DNA of 13,418 bases. Source: an uncultured Pseudobdellovibrionaceae bacterium. GTDB taxonomy: Bacteria; Bdellovibrionota; Bdellovibrionia; Bdellovibrionales; Bdellovibrionaceae. Positions 1 to 6,444 of the stretch are shown in pieces (positions within the stretch are counted from its first letter, which is position 1; each line of letters starts with the position of its first letter). Location: contig CALCCV010000576.1 of the NCBI GenBank assembly GCA_937900305.1, forward strand, positions 1-13,418, given 5' to 3'. The notes beneath the pieces are model-generated. The model saw only the letters and a list, made by a program, of their open reading frames with translations, did not search any database and was not told where the DNA came from. The translations under genes were made by a program, and so were the position numbers.

Positions 1-342
1 ACAAAAAAAGCAGCTCCTAAAAAGGCCGCTCCGAAAGCGGCTGCGAAGCCAGCAACCAAAAAAGAAACTACAAAAAAAGCAGCGGGAGCCGCAGCTGGCA
101 TGGGCGCCATCGATTCTGACTCTGAAAAAGTTGTTTCTGGAGGTTTGAATATCGAAGAAGAAGCTGTTGAAGCTTCTGACGACGATTGGTCTGAAGACGA
201 AGACTCTTTTGACGACCTAGAAAGCACTGACGACGAAGAAGAAGATCTGTCAGACGACATGGACGACGACACAGATGACGAAGAAGCCGGCGATGACGCC
301 GACGACGAAGACATGGACGACGGAGAAGAAGGCTACTTCTGA
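1..342 (+). CDS. 3' end of a protein with Lys/Ala-rich linker and highly acidic tail (TIGR02300/FYDLN-like?)
   Basis: The frame is open from the first base to TGA at 340-342, so this is the last 113 residues of a gene that begins upstream of the window. Residues 1-33 are a histone H1-like Lys/Ala/Pro linker (repeats of KKAAP type). From about residue 50 the chain is mostly Asp and Glu, with several runs of acidic residues, and it ends in EEGYF. There is no membrane segment and no cysteine, so it is probably a cytoplasmic disordered tail. A long, half Asp/Glu low-complexity tail is the hallmark of the TIGR02300 (FYDLN-acid) family, whose diagnostic N-terminal motif and CxxC pairs would lie outside the window. 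That assignment is inference. Other nucleic-acid-binding proteins with charged tails are possible. An ATG at 100 lies inside the frame, but nothing favours it as a start because the frame stays open through the linker upstream. Confidence 0.75.
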   Translation, partial: TKKAAPKKAAPKAAAKPATKKETTKKAAGAAAGMGAIDSDSEKVVSGGLNIEEEAVEASDDDWSEDEDSFDDLESTDDEEEDLSDDMDDDTDDEEAGDDADDEDMDDGEEGYF

Positions 343-348
343 TTCGAC

Positions 349-372
349 AAAAAATGTGAACGTTTTGTTCAA
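349..372 (-). terminator. possible intrinsic terminator after the exported-protein gene
   Basis: On the minus strand, downstream of the gene ending at 431, the arms at 367-371 and 357-361 form a 5-bp stem with a 5-base loop. It is followed within two bases by six T (349-354). An outer GTGAA/TTCAC pairing is also possible. The stem is short, so the call is tentative. On the plus strand there is no matching T-run, so it would serve the minus gene rather than the acidic-tail gene. Confidence 0.35.
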
Positions 373-430
373 ACTGTTTTCACGTGAGCTCGGCGATCGT
401 CGCGCTCGCGGATGAAGGCCTTCTGAAGTT

Positions 431-2122
431 TTATCGCTCTAACATTTTTGGCGTCGGATTGAGTTCCCCACCAAACTGTTTTTCCAACTCGTTGAAAAAC
501 GCTTCAAATTCAGATTTTTGAGTTTCGTACAGCTCTCTCCACTCCGGCAAGATTTCGACTTCCCATTGAGTGTGAGTTCCATCTTCGCCCAAAACCCCAC
601 GATCACGCTCAGGGTTCAAAACCTTGCGATGAAATGTATCGATCACAAAAAAACCGATTTTCACACCCTTCCGCCAAACGAGGTCAAATCCATACCGTTC
701 ATTGTCAATGCGAACAACGGGCTCGATGGGAAGTTTGTTCGCATTGGCCACGCCGAGGTGCTCTAGCAGCTTTCTCATCGCTTCAAGTTCAAATTTAGAA
801 TCGTGATTCGGTAAATTTGCCTGAAACTCTTGTCGGTGGGTAAACAGACCACCTTGCACCTTTTCGGTTTTTTTAACAAAGATGGCCGCCGCGGGACTCT
901 CTAAAGATTGTCCCACAGGATGCCATTCCTTTTTCCTCAAAGCCAAGTCTGCATTCACAAGTGCTAAATCGCTCGTATCAAAATAGGTGGCGACCTCTTT
1001 CTGGAAAGAAACGATATAATCTTGCGAAATCCGGTCGTTCTCGGTTCCCAAAGCCAAAATCGATGAAACTTCGGTTGTAAACCTTTTGAAACCCTCATCG
1101 CCAGCTAGATCGGTAGATCTCGATTCCAGCAAATCATCAGAATGAAAATGACTATTTATATCGCCCAAAGGACGAACACTTAAGGAGGTCCGCCCTGACT
1201 GGCGCTCATGATAAAATTTATCGAGAATCAGTCGAACGACTGTTTCCACATTGTTTACATTGACGGTTTGACCGCTATGGGATCCTCGCATTGGGAGTTT
1301 AAAAAATATCTCTTTTGGCAGACGCAGCCGTATTCGACGTTCAAATTCGTCCTGCTGGGTGACTCGTACATGTTGCCCAGCCACCTCGAGCGAAATTTCT
1401 TTTTTTGCGAACTTCTCACTGACAATCCTTTCGAGGATGGCCTTAACTACTCTTTGTTCCGCAAGTGATACCCGATCAAAATCAAAAGAACCCCCGTCGT
1501 AAACGTCTCTAGCCTCTTTTGCTAACGTCGGGTCGCTTGAGTTCTGCATAGCCTCGATCCGCTCTCGAATTTGAATTTGCAAGAGCACAGCCTGCGCCGA
1601 AATATCAGTCATCTTTTTTAAGGAACCCAGCAGCAAATGAAATTTCAACAAACTCTGCGGAGAAAGAGTTTCCACCAACTTTAAAAAACGCTGCTGAATC
1701 AGCTGCAATACCTGACGACGCCGCTCTGCAAATCCATCGCGAAACTCATCGCTTTGGATTTGATGATTCAGCAAAGATTGCAGCCGCTCGAAACTCTCGC
1801 CACGAATCTCAGGATTTAAGAAAAATGTCTCAATGAACGGAAAAAAATCGTTGTGCTCACCATTTTTTCGATTGTTCTGATCCCAGGCCAGCTGGTCGGC
1901 GCGGGCCAGCACCCCAACGATGGCCGCCTGATCCGCACTCGACAGAGCCGCATTCATTTCTTGAATCAGCTGCAAAGTCTGAATGGAGACCTTCTTACCA
2001 AATAGTTTTTCACAACTGAGGGGCGAGGTCATTCCACTGACACCAAACACCAACAAGCAGCCTGCAAGAATGAGCAACGGACGTAAAAACGCTAGACGCT
2101 TGTAAAGTTGCTTTTCAGCCAT
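431..2122 (-). CDS. large exported or lipoprotein-like protein of unknown function (563 aa)
   Basis: The start is ATG at 2122 because a strong ribosome-binding site (GGAGGAG, six bases upstream) precedes it. The longer frame back to 2473 would run through a terminator and into the next gene. The N-terminus is a signal sequence: basic residues 4-14, then a hydrophobic stretch at 15-30. LAGC at 19-22 fits a lipobox, but the hydrophobic stretch continues past that cysteine, so cleavage at C22 and ordinary signal peptidase cleavage near residues 30-36 are both possible. The mature part is largely helical in look to about residue 240. The C-terminal half (245-535) has alternating charged strands such as ERRIRLRL and WEVEI. 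I do not recognise a family; a CYTH/triphosphate-tunnel-like barrel is only a loose impression from the charged strands. It sits downstream of the sigma-54 activator gene on the same strand but behind a terminator, so it probably has its own promoter in 2123-2240. Confidence 0.85.
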   Translation of the reverse strand: MAEKQLYKRLAFLRPLLILAGCLLVFGVSGMTSPLSCEKLFGKKVSIQTLQLIQEMNAALSSADQAAIVGVLARADQLAWDQNNRKNGEHNDFFPFIETFFLNPEIRGESFERLQSLLNHQIQSDEFRDGFAERRRQVLQLIQQRFLKLVETLSPQSLLKFHLLLGSLKKMTDISAQAVLLQIQIRERIEAMQNSSDPTLAKEARDVYDGGSFDFDRVSLAEQRVVKAILERIVSEKFAKKEISLEVAGQHVRVTQQDEFERRIRLRLPKEIFFKLPMRGSHSGQTVNVNNVETVVRLILDKFYHERQSGRTSLSVRPLGDINSHFHSDDLLESRSTDLAGDEGFKRFTTEVSSILALGTENDRISQDYIVSFQKEVATYFDTSDLALVNADLALRKKEWHPVGQSLESPAAAIFVKKTEKVQGGLFTHRQEFQANLPNHDSKFELEAMRKLLEHLGVANANKLPIEPVVRIDNERYGFDLVWRKGVKIGFFVIDTFHRKVLNPERDRGVLGEDGTHTQWEVEILPEWRELYETQKSEFEAFFNELEKQFGGELNPTPKMLER

Positions 2123-2235
2123 TAAAATCTCCTCCGTTCGGGCACTCGCCGGAGCCATTCGAACTCTCCGGCTCAGATCCGTCCTAGAAAGAGATGCAGT
2201 CTTAATGCCGAACCCAAGAAAACCACTGGGCGCAT

Positions 2236-2280
2236 AAATAAATAAAAATAAATAAAAAGGACCCCTTGAGGGCCCTCTTT
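2236..2280 (-). terminator. intrinsic terminator after the sigma-54 activator gene
   Basis: Read on the minus strand, 2280-2270 pairs with 2264-2254 to give an 11-bp RNA stem (two G-U pairs, GC-rich core GGGCCC/GGGUCC) with a five-base loop UCAAG. The 3' arm ends in five U and is followed by a long U/A-rich tract (2253-2236). It lies about 60 bases after the stop codon of the activator gene and 130 bases before the next gene on that strand, so it separates the two transcription units. Confidence 0.75.
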
Positions 2281-2342
2281 TAAATGGATTTTTTTGCGAT
2301 TGGGAAATCACTGGGCACAGGGGCCAACCGGCCACTTTCAAC

Positions 2343-3422
2343 TTACGTCGTCGGTGGTTGTGGTTTTGCGTGCACGGCATATTTGTCGAACTCACCGTAT
2401 TCATGAAGCTTGTTGTACAAAGTCTTGATCGTGATACCCAGACTGTTCGCCGCTTGCGTTTTGTTGCCACCAAAGTGACCCAACGCTTTCAAAATGTAAC
2501 GCTTTTCGAGTTCGTAGAGCGTTGTACTTGGATCGTACTCCAATGAATTTTGCGTCGGCTCTGGATTGCGAATTTGCTCGGGCAGATCACTCGGCATGAT
2601 CGTGTGACCTTCGCACAAGATTTGCAATCGCTCGCAAAGATTTTGCAACTCACGAATATTGCCAGGCCACTCGTAAGACAACAGTGACTTCATCGCGTCG
2701 TCAGAGATCGCGCGGCCACGATTCAAATACGCGTGTGTGGATTGGCTCAAAAAGTGTTTCACCAGAGGCGCGATGTCCTCTTTGCGACGTCGCAGAGGCG
2801 GCGATGAAATCACGATGGTGTTGATGCGGTAATAAAGATCTTCACGAAAACCACCCTTATTCACTTCGGCTTCGAGGTCGCGGTTCGTGGCCGAGATGAT
2901 ACGAATGTCTACCTTGATGGCTTCTTTGCCACCGACGCGGTAAATCTCGCCCTCTTGCAAGAAGCGCAAGAGCTTGGCTTGAATTCCGGGAGTTAATTCA
3001 CCGATTTCGTCGAGGAACAGAGTTCCACCGCTGGCGGCTTCGGCCAAACCGATTTTGCGGGTGTAAGCTCCAGTGAAAGAGCCTTTCTCGTGACCAAAAA
3101 GCTCGCTCTCGAGCAGAGTTTCACGAAGCGCACCGCAATTGATAGCCACGAAGGGCTTCATTTTGCGATTTGATTTTTCGTGCATGGCGCGAGCAATGAG
3201 CTCTTTGCCGGTGCCCGACTCGCCCAGGACCAAAACGTTGGCTTGAGACGGAGCCACGCGTTCGATCATTTTCATCAGCTGAGTCATCACATCCGATTGG
3301 TAAACAATCGTTCGCTGGTTGGGACTCTCCTTCTCTTTCGTCGGAGTCGTTCCCCACAACACTTGATTCGTGTTTTGGGAGGTCGGTAAGATAGGAGGTG
3401 ATGAAGATCCCATTTCGTTCAT
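2343..3422 (-). CDS. sigma-54-dependent AAA+ transcriptional activator without receiver domain
   Basis: This bacterial enhancer-binding protein uses ATP hydrolysis to open promoters held by RNA polymerase with sigma-54. Residue numbers are counted from the in-frame ATG at 3482. Seen in the sequence: Walker A GESGTGKE (87-94), sigma-54 contact loop GSFTGA (134-139, a known GAFTGA variant), Walker B TLFLDEI (154-160), arginine-finger region FREDLYYR (212-219), sensor II WPGNIREL (272-279), and a C-terminal Fis-type helix-turn-helix (about 338-360). The N-terminus is only about 60 polar, low-complexity residues, with no receiver, GAF or PAS domain. I prefer ATG 3422 (359 aa) because AAAGG lies eight bases before it, while the ATG at 3482 has no ribosome-binding site. 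Without a sensory domain, its control may come from a partner protein or from its own expression level. Its targets are not visible: I found no convincing -24/-12 promoter in the window. Confidence 0.93.
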   Translation of the reverse strand: MNEMGSSSPPILPTSQNTNQVLWGTTPTKEKESPNQRTIVYQSDVMTQLMKMIERVAPSQANVLVLGESGTGKELIARAMHEKSNRKMKPFVAINCGALRETLLESELFGHEKGSFTGAYTRKIGLAEAASGGTLFLDEIGELTPGIQAKLLRFLQEGEIYRVGGKEAIKVDIRIISATNRDLEAEVNKGGFREDLYYRINTIVISSPPLRRRKEDIAPLVKHFLSQSTHAYLNRGRAISDDAMKSLLSYEWPGNIRELQNLCERLQILCEGHTIMPSDLPEQIRNPEPTQNSLEYDPSTTLYELEKRYILKALGHFGGNKTQAANSLGITIKTLYNKLHEYGEFDKYAVHAKPQPPTT

Positions 3423-3485
3423 ACGTACAGCCTTTCTGTTGTCGCAACGTTCTACAACTGTCTCATACTGCGACACATTCAACGC

Positions 3486-3501
3486 TGTGAGTTATAACAC
3501 A
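3486..3501. promoter_or_regulatory. CRP-like half-site pair upstream of the activator gene
   Basis: TGTGA-N6-ACACA differs by one base from the CRP consensus TGTGA-N6-TCACA, and its core contains the 8-bp palindrome GTTATAAC. It lies 64 bases upstream of the preferred activator start and 65 bases upstream of the recombinase start, in the only intergenic space between these divergent genes. On the minus strand TTATAA could serve as a -10 element for the activator, so the palindrome could simply be promoter sequence. A CRP/FNR-family site is inference from similarity alone. Confidence 0.3.
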
Positions 3502-3565
3502 GGGTCTGTAAATACTCCTAGGCAAATATTGCATTGCATCACTTTTTTACATTGAGAGGCCGACT

Positions 3566-4546
3566 TTGCGCCACACAGAATTTCGAGGAATGATAGATAA
3601 ATTCATGATACAACTTATGAATTTGAAAACTTCTTCACCCCACACAGAGAGGGCTTATCGGTTCGAACTGGAGGCTCTTTTTCGGCATGTTTTACAGACT
3701 CCGACCTCCGCGCCCCCACAATTCGACACCGATTTCAGTCCGGAACAGGGTGATCGAGTGCTCTTAAATTGGGCCTTAGGGCATCTGCGCAGCACCGGTG
3801 GAACACTGAAGGCCGCGTCGAAAAACCGCCGAGCGGCCGTGATCAAGAGCTTTTTCACCCACCTATATGAAACAAGGCAGACCACGCAAAACCTAAGTCT
3901 GCTGATTCCCACCCCCAAGGTCCCACGTCTTTTGCCCAGTTTTTTGGGCGTCGACGAAGCGATTGCTGTGCTCAAAGCCCTCGAATGCGAAAGCCGAAAG
4001 AGTCAGGCTACCGATCCGCAGGGAAACTCCTCAACCGCCGTGTCCGTGAGCCACAGCCACTACCTTTTATTTCTCCTGCTCTACACATGCGGACTGCGCG
4101 TGTCGGAAGCCTGTGATCTCACTTGGTCGCGCGTTGAATTTTCGGTAGGCCAATTGCGAGTTCGCGGCAAAGGTCAAAAAGAGCGATTGGTGCCCTTGCT
4201 CGCGCTGACCAACGCAGGCCTCGAAGAGCAACGCCGGCTTCAAACCAGCGCGTACGGCCCACGAGAGAGCATCTGGGGAGAATCGAAGTTGCACACCCGA
4301 GTGGCTTACGATTGGATTCGCCGATCGGGAGTCATCGCAGGTTTGCACAAGCGATTGCATCCCCATGCGCTTCGCCACAGTTACGCGACTCATCTTTTAC
4401 AAGGTGGAATGAACTTACGGTACTTGCAAACCCTGCTGGGCCACGAATCACTCACCGCGACCGAAAAATACACGCACCTCTCTCTCGAAGATCTGCGCAA
4501 GCAATTGAGCGAGCGACATCCCTTGAAGAAAATGGATGTGGGCTAG
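3566..4546 (+). CDS. XerC/XerD-type tyrosine recombinase
   Basis: A site-specific DNA strand exchange enzyme of the tyrosine recombinase family, 326 aa, close to the usual Xer length of about 300. The N-terminal SAM-like core-binding domain covers about residues 8-115 and the catalytic domain about 125-318. All catalytic residues are present: R178 (GLRVSEA), K202 (RGKGQKER), H267 and R270 (HPHALRHS), H293 (LLGH) and nucleophile Y302 (EKYTHL). A polar insert of about 25 residues (140-165) sits between the first catalytic helix and the arginine motif. The start is TTG at 3566, preceded by GAGAGG with six bases of spacing. The ATG at 3590 is less likely because its upstream AGGA directly abuts it. 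It could be the housekeeping chromosome-dimer resolution enzyme (XerC or XerD cannot be told apart here) or a mobile-element integrase. Nothing else nearby looks like phage or an integron. A 45-bp palindrome begins 36 bases after its stop. Confidence 0.93.
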   Translation: MRHTEFRGMIDKFMIQLMNLKTSSPHTERAYRFELEALFRHVLQTPTSAPPQFDTDFSPEQGDRVLLNWALGHLRSTGGTLKAASKNRRAAVIKSFFTHLYETRQTTQNLSLLIPTPKVPRLLPSFLGVDEAIAVLKALECESRKSQATDPQGNSSTAVSVSHSHYLLFLLLYTCGLRVSEACDLTWSRVEFSVGQLRVRGKGQKERLVPLLALTNAGLEEQRRLQTSAYGPRESIWGESKLHTRVAYDWIRRSGVIAGLHKRLHPHALRHSYATHLLQGGMNLRYLQTLLGHESLTATEKYTHLSLEDLRKQLSERHPLKKMDVG

Positions 4547-4579
4547 AGGACACCATTTTTAAATTATTTCATTTTTCAA

Positions 4580-4607
4580 TTTACACCTCATAAGATGTAT
4601 GTAATAA
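4580..4607 (+). promoter_or_regulatory. possible promoter of the XRE-LonN operon
   Basis: TTTACA (4580-4585, five of six matches to the -35 consensus) is followed after 16 bases by TAATAA (4602-4607), a weak -10. TAAGAT at 4591 is an alternative -10. The whole region is AT-rich and lies inside the 19-bp inverted repeat, so a repressor bound there would block RNA polymerase. The elements are imperfect and the exact promoter is uncertain. Confidence 0.35.
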
Positions 4608-4626
4608 ATACATCTTATGAGGTGTA
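4582..4626. repeat. perfect 19-bp inverted repeat over promoter and ribosome-binding site
   Basis: The left arm TACACCTCATAAGATGTAT (4582-4600) and the right arm (4608-4626) are exact reverse complements around a 7-base spacer. The ribosome-binding site GAGGTG (4619-4624) of the following HTH gene is inside the right arm, five bases before its ATG. Most likely it is the operator for autorepression by the XRE protein encoded right after it. As RNA it would also fold into a hairpin that hides the ribosome-binding site. The third possibility is a recombination site for the adjacent tyrosine recombinase. No T-run follows, so it is not a normal intrinsic terminator. Confidence 0.85.
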
Positions 4627-4629
4627 TTT

Positions 4630-5004
4630 ATGAATGAGCTCCGCATTGGCCAATTGCGCAAACAGGTCGGCCTCACGCAGGGAGAGTTGGCAGAGCGTTG
4701 CGAGACCACGCAACAGCAGATTGCCAAGATCGAAACCGGGATCGTAGATCCGCGCGTATCTACACTCGAAAGGCTCGCGAAGGCTTTGGGTTGTTCGCCG
4801 GCAGAATTATTTTATTCAAAAATCGACTTTCTACGTGATGTAAACGCCGTAGCCGCTCAAGAGAAGATCAATTTCCGGAAAGTTGATTTGCTTCAATTCA
4901 ATCATCTGTGCGCTGAAAAAAAAGGCGTCCCGTCCTTTCATCCATTTTGGGAAAAAATTGAGATTAAAAATAACAAAGTTACCTTCAAGGAGAAAAAAAA
5001 ATGA
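4630..5004 (+). CDS. XRE-family helix-turn-helix regulator, first gene of the LonN operon
   Basis: A 124-aa protein with an N-terminal Cro/CI-type HTH at residues 3-61: IGQLRKQVGLTQGELAE, a recognition helix around TTQQQIAKIETG, then the typical STLERLAKALG and SPAELF. A C-terminal extension of about 60 residues (hydrophobic, then Lys-rich, ending KEKKK) is of no family I recognise and may mediate dimerisation or partner binding. The start ATG 4630 has ribosome-binding site GAGGTG five bases upstream, within the palindrome that is its likely operator. Its stop TGA overlaps the ATG of the next gene (ATGA), so the two are translationally coupled. The layout, a small HTH gene with its own palindromic operator before an effector gene, resembles toxin-antitoxin or controller-type modules, but the partner is not a known toxin. 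Confidence 0.9.
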   Translation: MNELRIGQLRKQVGLTQGELAERCETTQQQIAKIETGIVDPRVSTLERLAKALGCSPAELFYSKIDFLRDVNAVAAQEKINFRKVDLLQFNHLCAEKKGVPSFHPFWEKIEIKNNKVTFKEKKK

Positions 5005-5720
5005 AGCAATTGACGATTCCCTATTTCAATTTACGAGGCAGCGTGATTTTTCCGAAAACTTCGATGGGCCTCTTCATCGGCCGAGAGACCTCTATTCAAG
5101 CGTTACAGTTCGCCAAAAATCACAACCGTGGACAAATCCTTGTGATCTCCCAAAAGCGAATGGAAATGAGCGAACCGAAAGGTCTAAAGGACATGCACAA
5201 GGTGGGCATTATTTGCAAAATTCTCAACGGAGTTCTGCTTCCCGATCGCACCATGAAGGTGGCCCTCGAGGGTGAAACTCTCTTTCAAATTCAAAAATTA
5301 TCGACGAAAGATGGAACTGGCTTCGCTCAAGGCTGGGTCCTAAATACCGACAGCAAGATCCAAAAAATTTCTGAGCAAACAAAAGAAGAACTCATTGAGC
5401 TCCTCGTCCGCCTCCACCCAGTCTTCGCTCTTCAGAAAAAACAAGACATTCTTGAACACTTAGCAAAAAAGAAAAAATCGACAGACTTTGTCAACTCTTT
5501 GCTGAAGCTCTCTTTCAATTCCGAATTTTTGCTGAAAAAGCCAAAGGCAGTGACAGGGGCGCAAAATAATAAATTGCCGACGCCGGCCCAAATGAAAATT
5601 TACAATGACAAGGTGACAAAGCAGCTTCAAATCTTGCAAGAACAAAAATTCGCTCGGAGATTGGATCTCATTCGAAATTTAATGAAAGATGAAATCGTGA
5701 GAGTCTGCCAAGACCTTTGA
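5001..5720 (+). CDS. stand-alone Lon N-terminal (LonN, PUA-like) domain protein
   Basis: A 239-aa protein whose residues 4-115 match the substrate-binding N-terminal domain of Lon proteases: IPYFNLRGSVIFPKTSMGLF corresponds to the LPLLPLRDVVVFP...PLFVGRE pattern, followed by IGRETSIQAL, and later a KVGIICKI strand and a VALEGE turn. The rest (about 125-239) is helical and Lys-rich, with LQKKQDILEHL resembling the helical second half of the Lon N domain. There is no Walker motif and no Ser-Lys protease dyad, so it cannot be a protease by itself. Family knowledge suggests a role in recognising peptides or unfolded proteins, perhaps as an adaptor. It has a strong ribosome-binding site, AAGGAG, separated from the ATG by eight A, and it overlaps the HTH gene by four bases. 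It is convergent with recO, with only 15 bases between their stop codons. The Lys-rich, AT-rich composition differs somewhat from its neighbours. Confidence 0.85.
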   Translation: MKQLTIPYFNLRGSVIFPKTSMGLFIGRETSIQALQFAKNHNRGQILVISQKRMEMSEPKGLKDMHKVGIICKILNGVLLPDRTMKVALEGETLFQIQKLSTKDGTGFAQGWVLNTDSKIQKISEQTKEELIELLVRLHPVFALQKKQDILEHLAKKKKSTDFVNSLLKLSFNSEFLLKKPKAVTGAQNNKLPTPAQMKIYNDKVTKQLQILQEQKFARRLDLIRNLMKDEIVRVCQDL

Positions 5721-5735
5721 GCTTGGTGCTTTTAG

Positions 5736-6344
5736 CTAGCCTCTGCCTTCGGCCGATTGCACATACTCACGCAACTGCACGCGCGCTTCGTGGAGGTGCG
5801 TGGACCACTCTTCGGGCTTGGCTTCGGTTTCAAAATACTGGACGACGTCGCGGATGGGGGCTTGTAAATACACTCGCATCCATTCGCGAAAATCTAAGAT
5901 TCCCTGCTGGTGCAGGAATTTAAGATTGAAGGCGACTTCGACCAATAGCGGATGTTGACTGGTTTCAAGCGCTTTGAAGGTGTGTCCTAAGAGGTTGAAA
6001 AGATCAGCGGAATGCACGTCACCCTCTTGACCAACTTTGTTCACATCCGCTAAAATGCGCAAAGATAAATCCAACTTATCATAACTTGTACGCAGTCCCT
6101 CGAAGCTTTCGATCAAACGGGCCTCTTGCAACGTCGCAAGGTTTTTGTCTTTCTGGGATTCACTGGTGATCAGATCGACGATGTGGGTGGCCTCAAGCAC
6201 GCCACCGCCAAAACGTTTGCGACTCTTTAAAGCTCCGCGAGCCAAAAAACTTTTTTTGCCACCGTCGAGAAGAAAGGCTTGAACGATCAAATCTCCTTCG
6301 GAGTATTTCACGTTTCTAAGAATAATGGCTCGAACGACTGACAT
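5736..6344 (-). CDS. recO: DNA repair protein RecO
   Basis: RecO acts with RecR, and RecF in gaps, to load RecA on SSB-coated single-stranded DNA and to anneal complementary strands in recombinational repair. The 202-aa product has the family's N-terminal OB-fold signature (VRAIILRNVKYSEGDLIVQAF, then FLARGALKSRKRFGGGV, about residues 4-50) and a helical C-terminal domain (DLFNLLGHTFKAL, then LLVEVAFNLKFLHQQGI). It is shorter than the E. coli protein (about 240 aa) and contains no cysteine, so the zinc-binding site found in some RecO proteins is absent. The start is ATG 6344: an in-frame TAA lies 12 bases upstream, and no clear ribosome-binding site is visible. It lies 100 bases downstream of an exported-protein gene on the same strand. 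Confidence 0.88.
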   Translation of the reverse strand: MSVVRAIILRNVKYSEGDLIVQAFLLDGGKKSFLARGALKSRKRFGGGVLEATHIVDLITSESQKDKNLATLQEARLIESFEGLRTSYDKLDLSLRILADVNKVGQEGDVHSADLFNLLGHTFKALETSQHPLLVEVAFNLKFLHQQGILDFREWMRVYLQAPIRDVVQYFETEAKPEEWSTHLHEARVQLREYVQSAEGRG

Positions 6345-6363
6345 GTCTTGGTTTTAAAGGGGA

Positions 6364-6419
6364 GCCGGCGCGAATGTCACCTCTTTTGCGAGATCCCTTG
6401 GGAGAATCCCGCCGCCGGC
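6364..6419. other. structured intergenic stretch before recO
   Basis: GCCGGCG (6364-6370) and CGCCGGC (6413-6419) are 7-bp inverted arms 42 bases apart. Between them lies a small hairpin GGGA-gaa-TCCC (6400-6410) that competes with an alternative TCCC at 6394-6397. The arms could bring the stop of the upstream gene close to the recO start or form a weak terminator, but no T-run follows. No function can be assigned. Confidence 0.25.
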
Positions 6420-6444
6420 AATGCCACGGAGTCAGCAGTTCGAG

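Noticed and set aside
414..423. 10-bp palindrome GAAGGCCTTC just after the exported-protein stop
   Set aside because: It is short, with no loop for a hairpin and no T-run, and is likely chance.
518..1468. Plus-strand open frames opposite the exported-protein gene (518-766 and 1208-1468)
   Set aside because: They lack ribosome-binding sites and family resemblance and mirror the codon structure of the real gene on the other strand.
2123..2473. N-terminal extension of the exported-protein reading frame
   Set aside because: It runs through a good intrinsic terminator and into the activator gene, and a strong ribosome-binding site and signal sequence mark the start at 2122.
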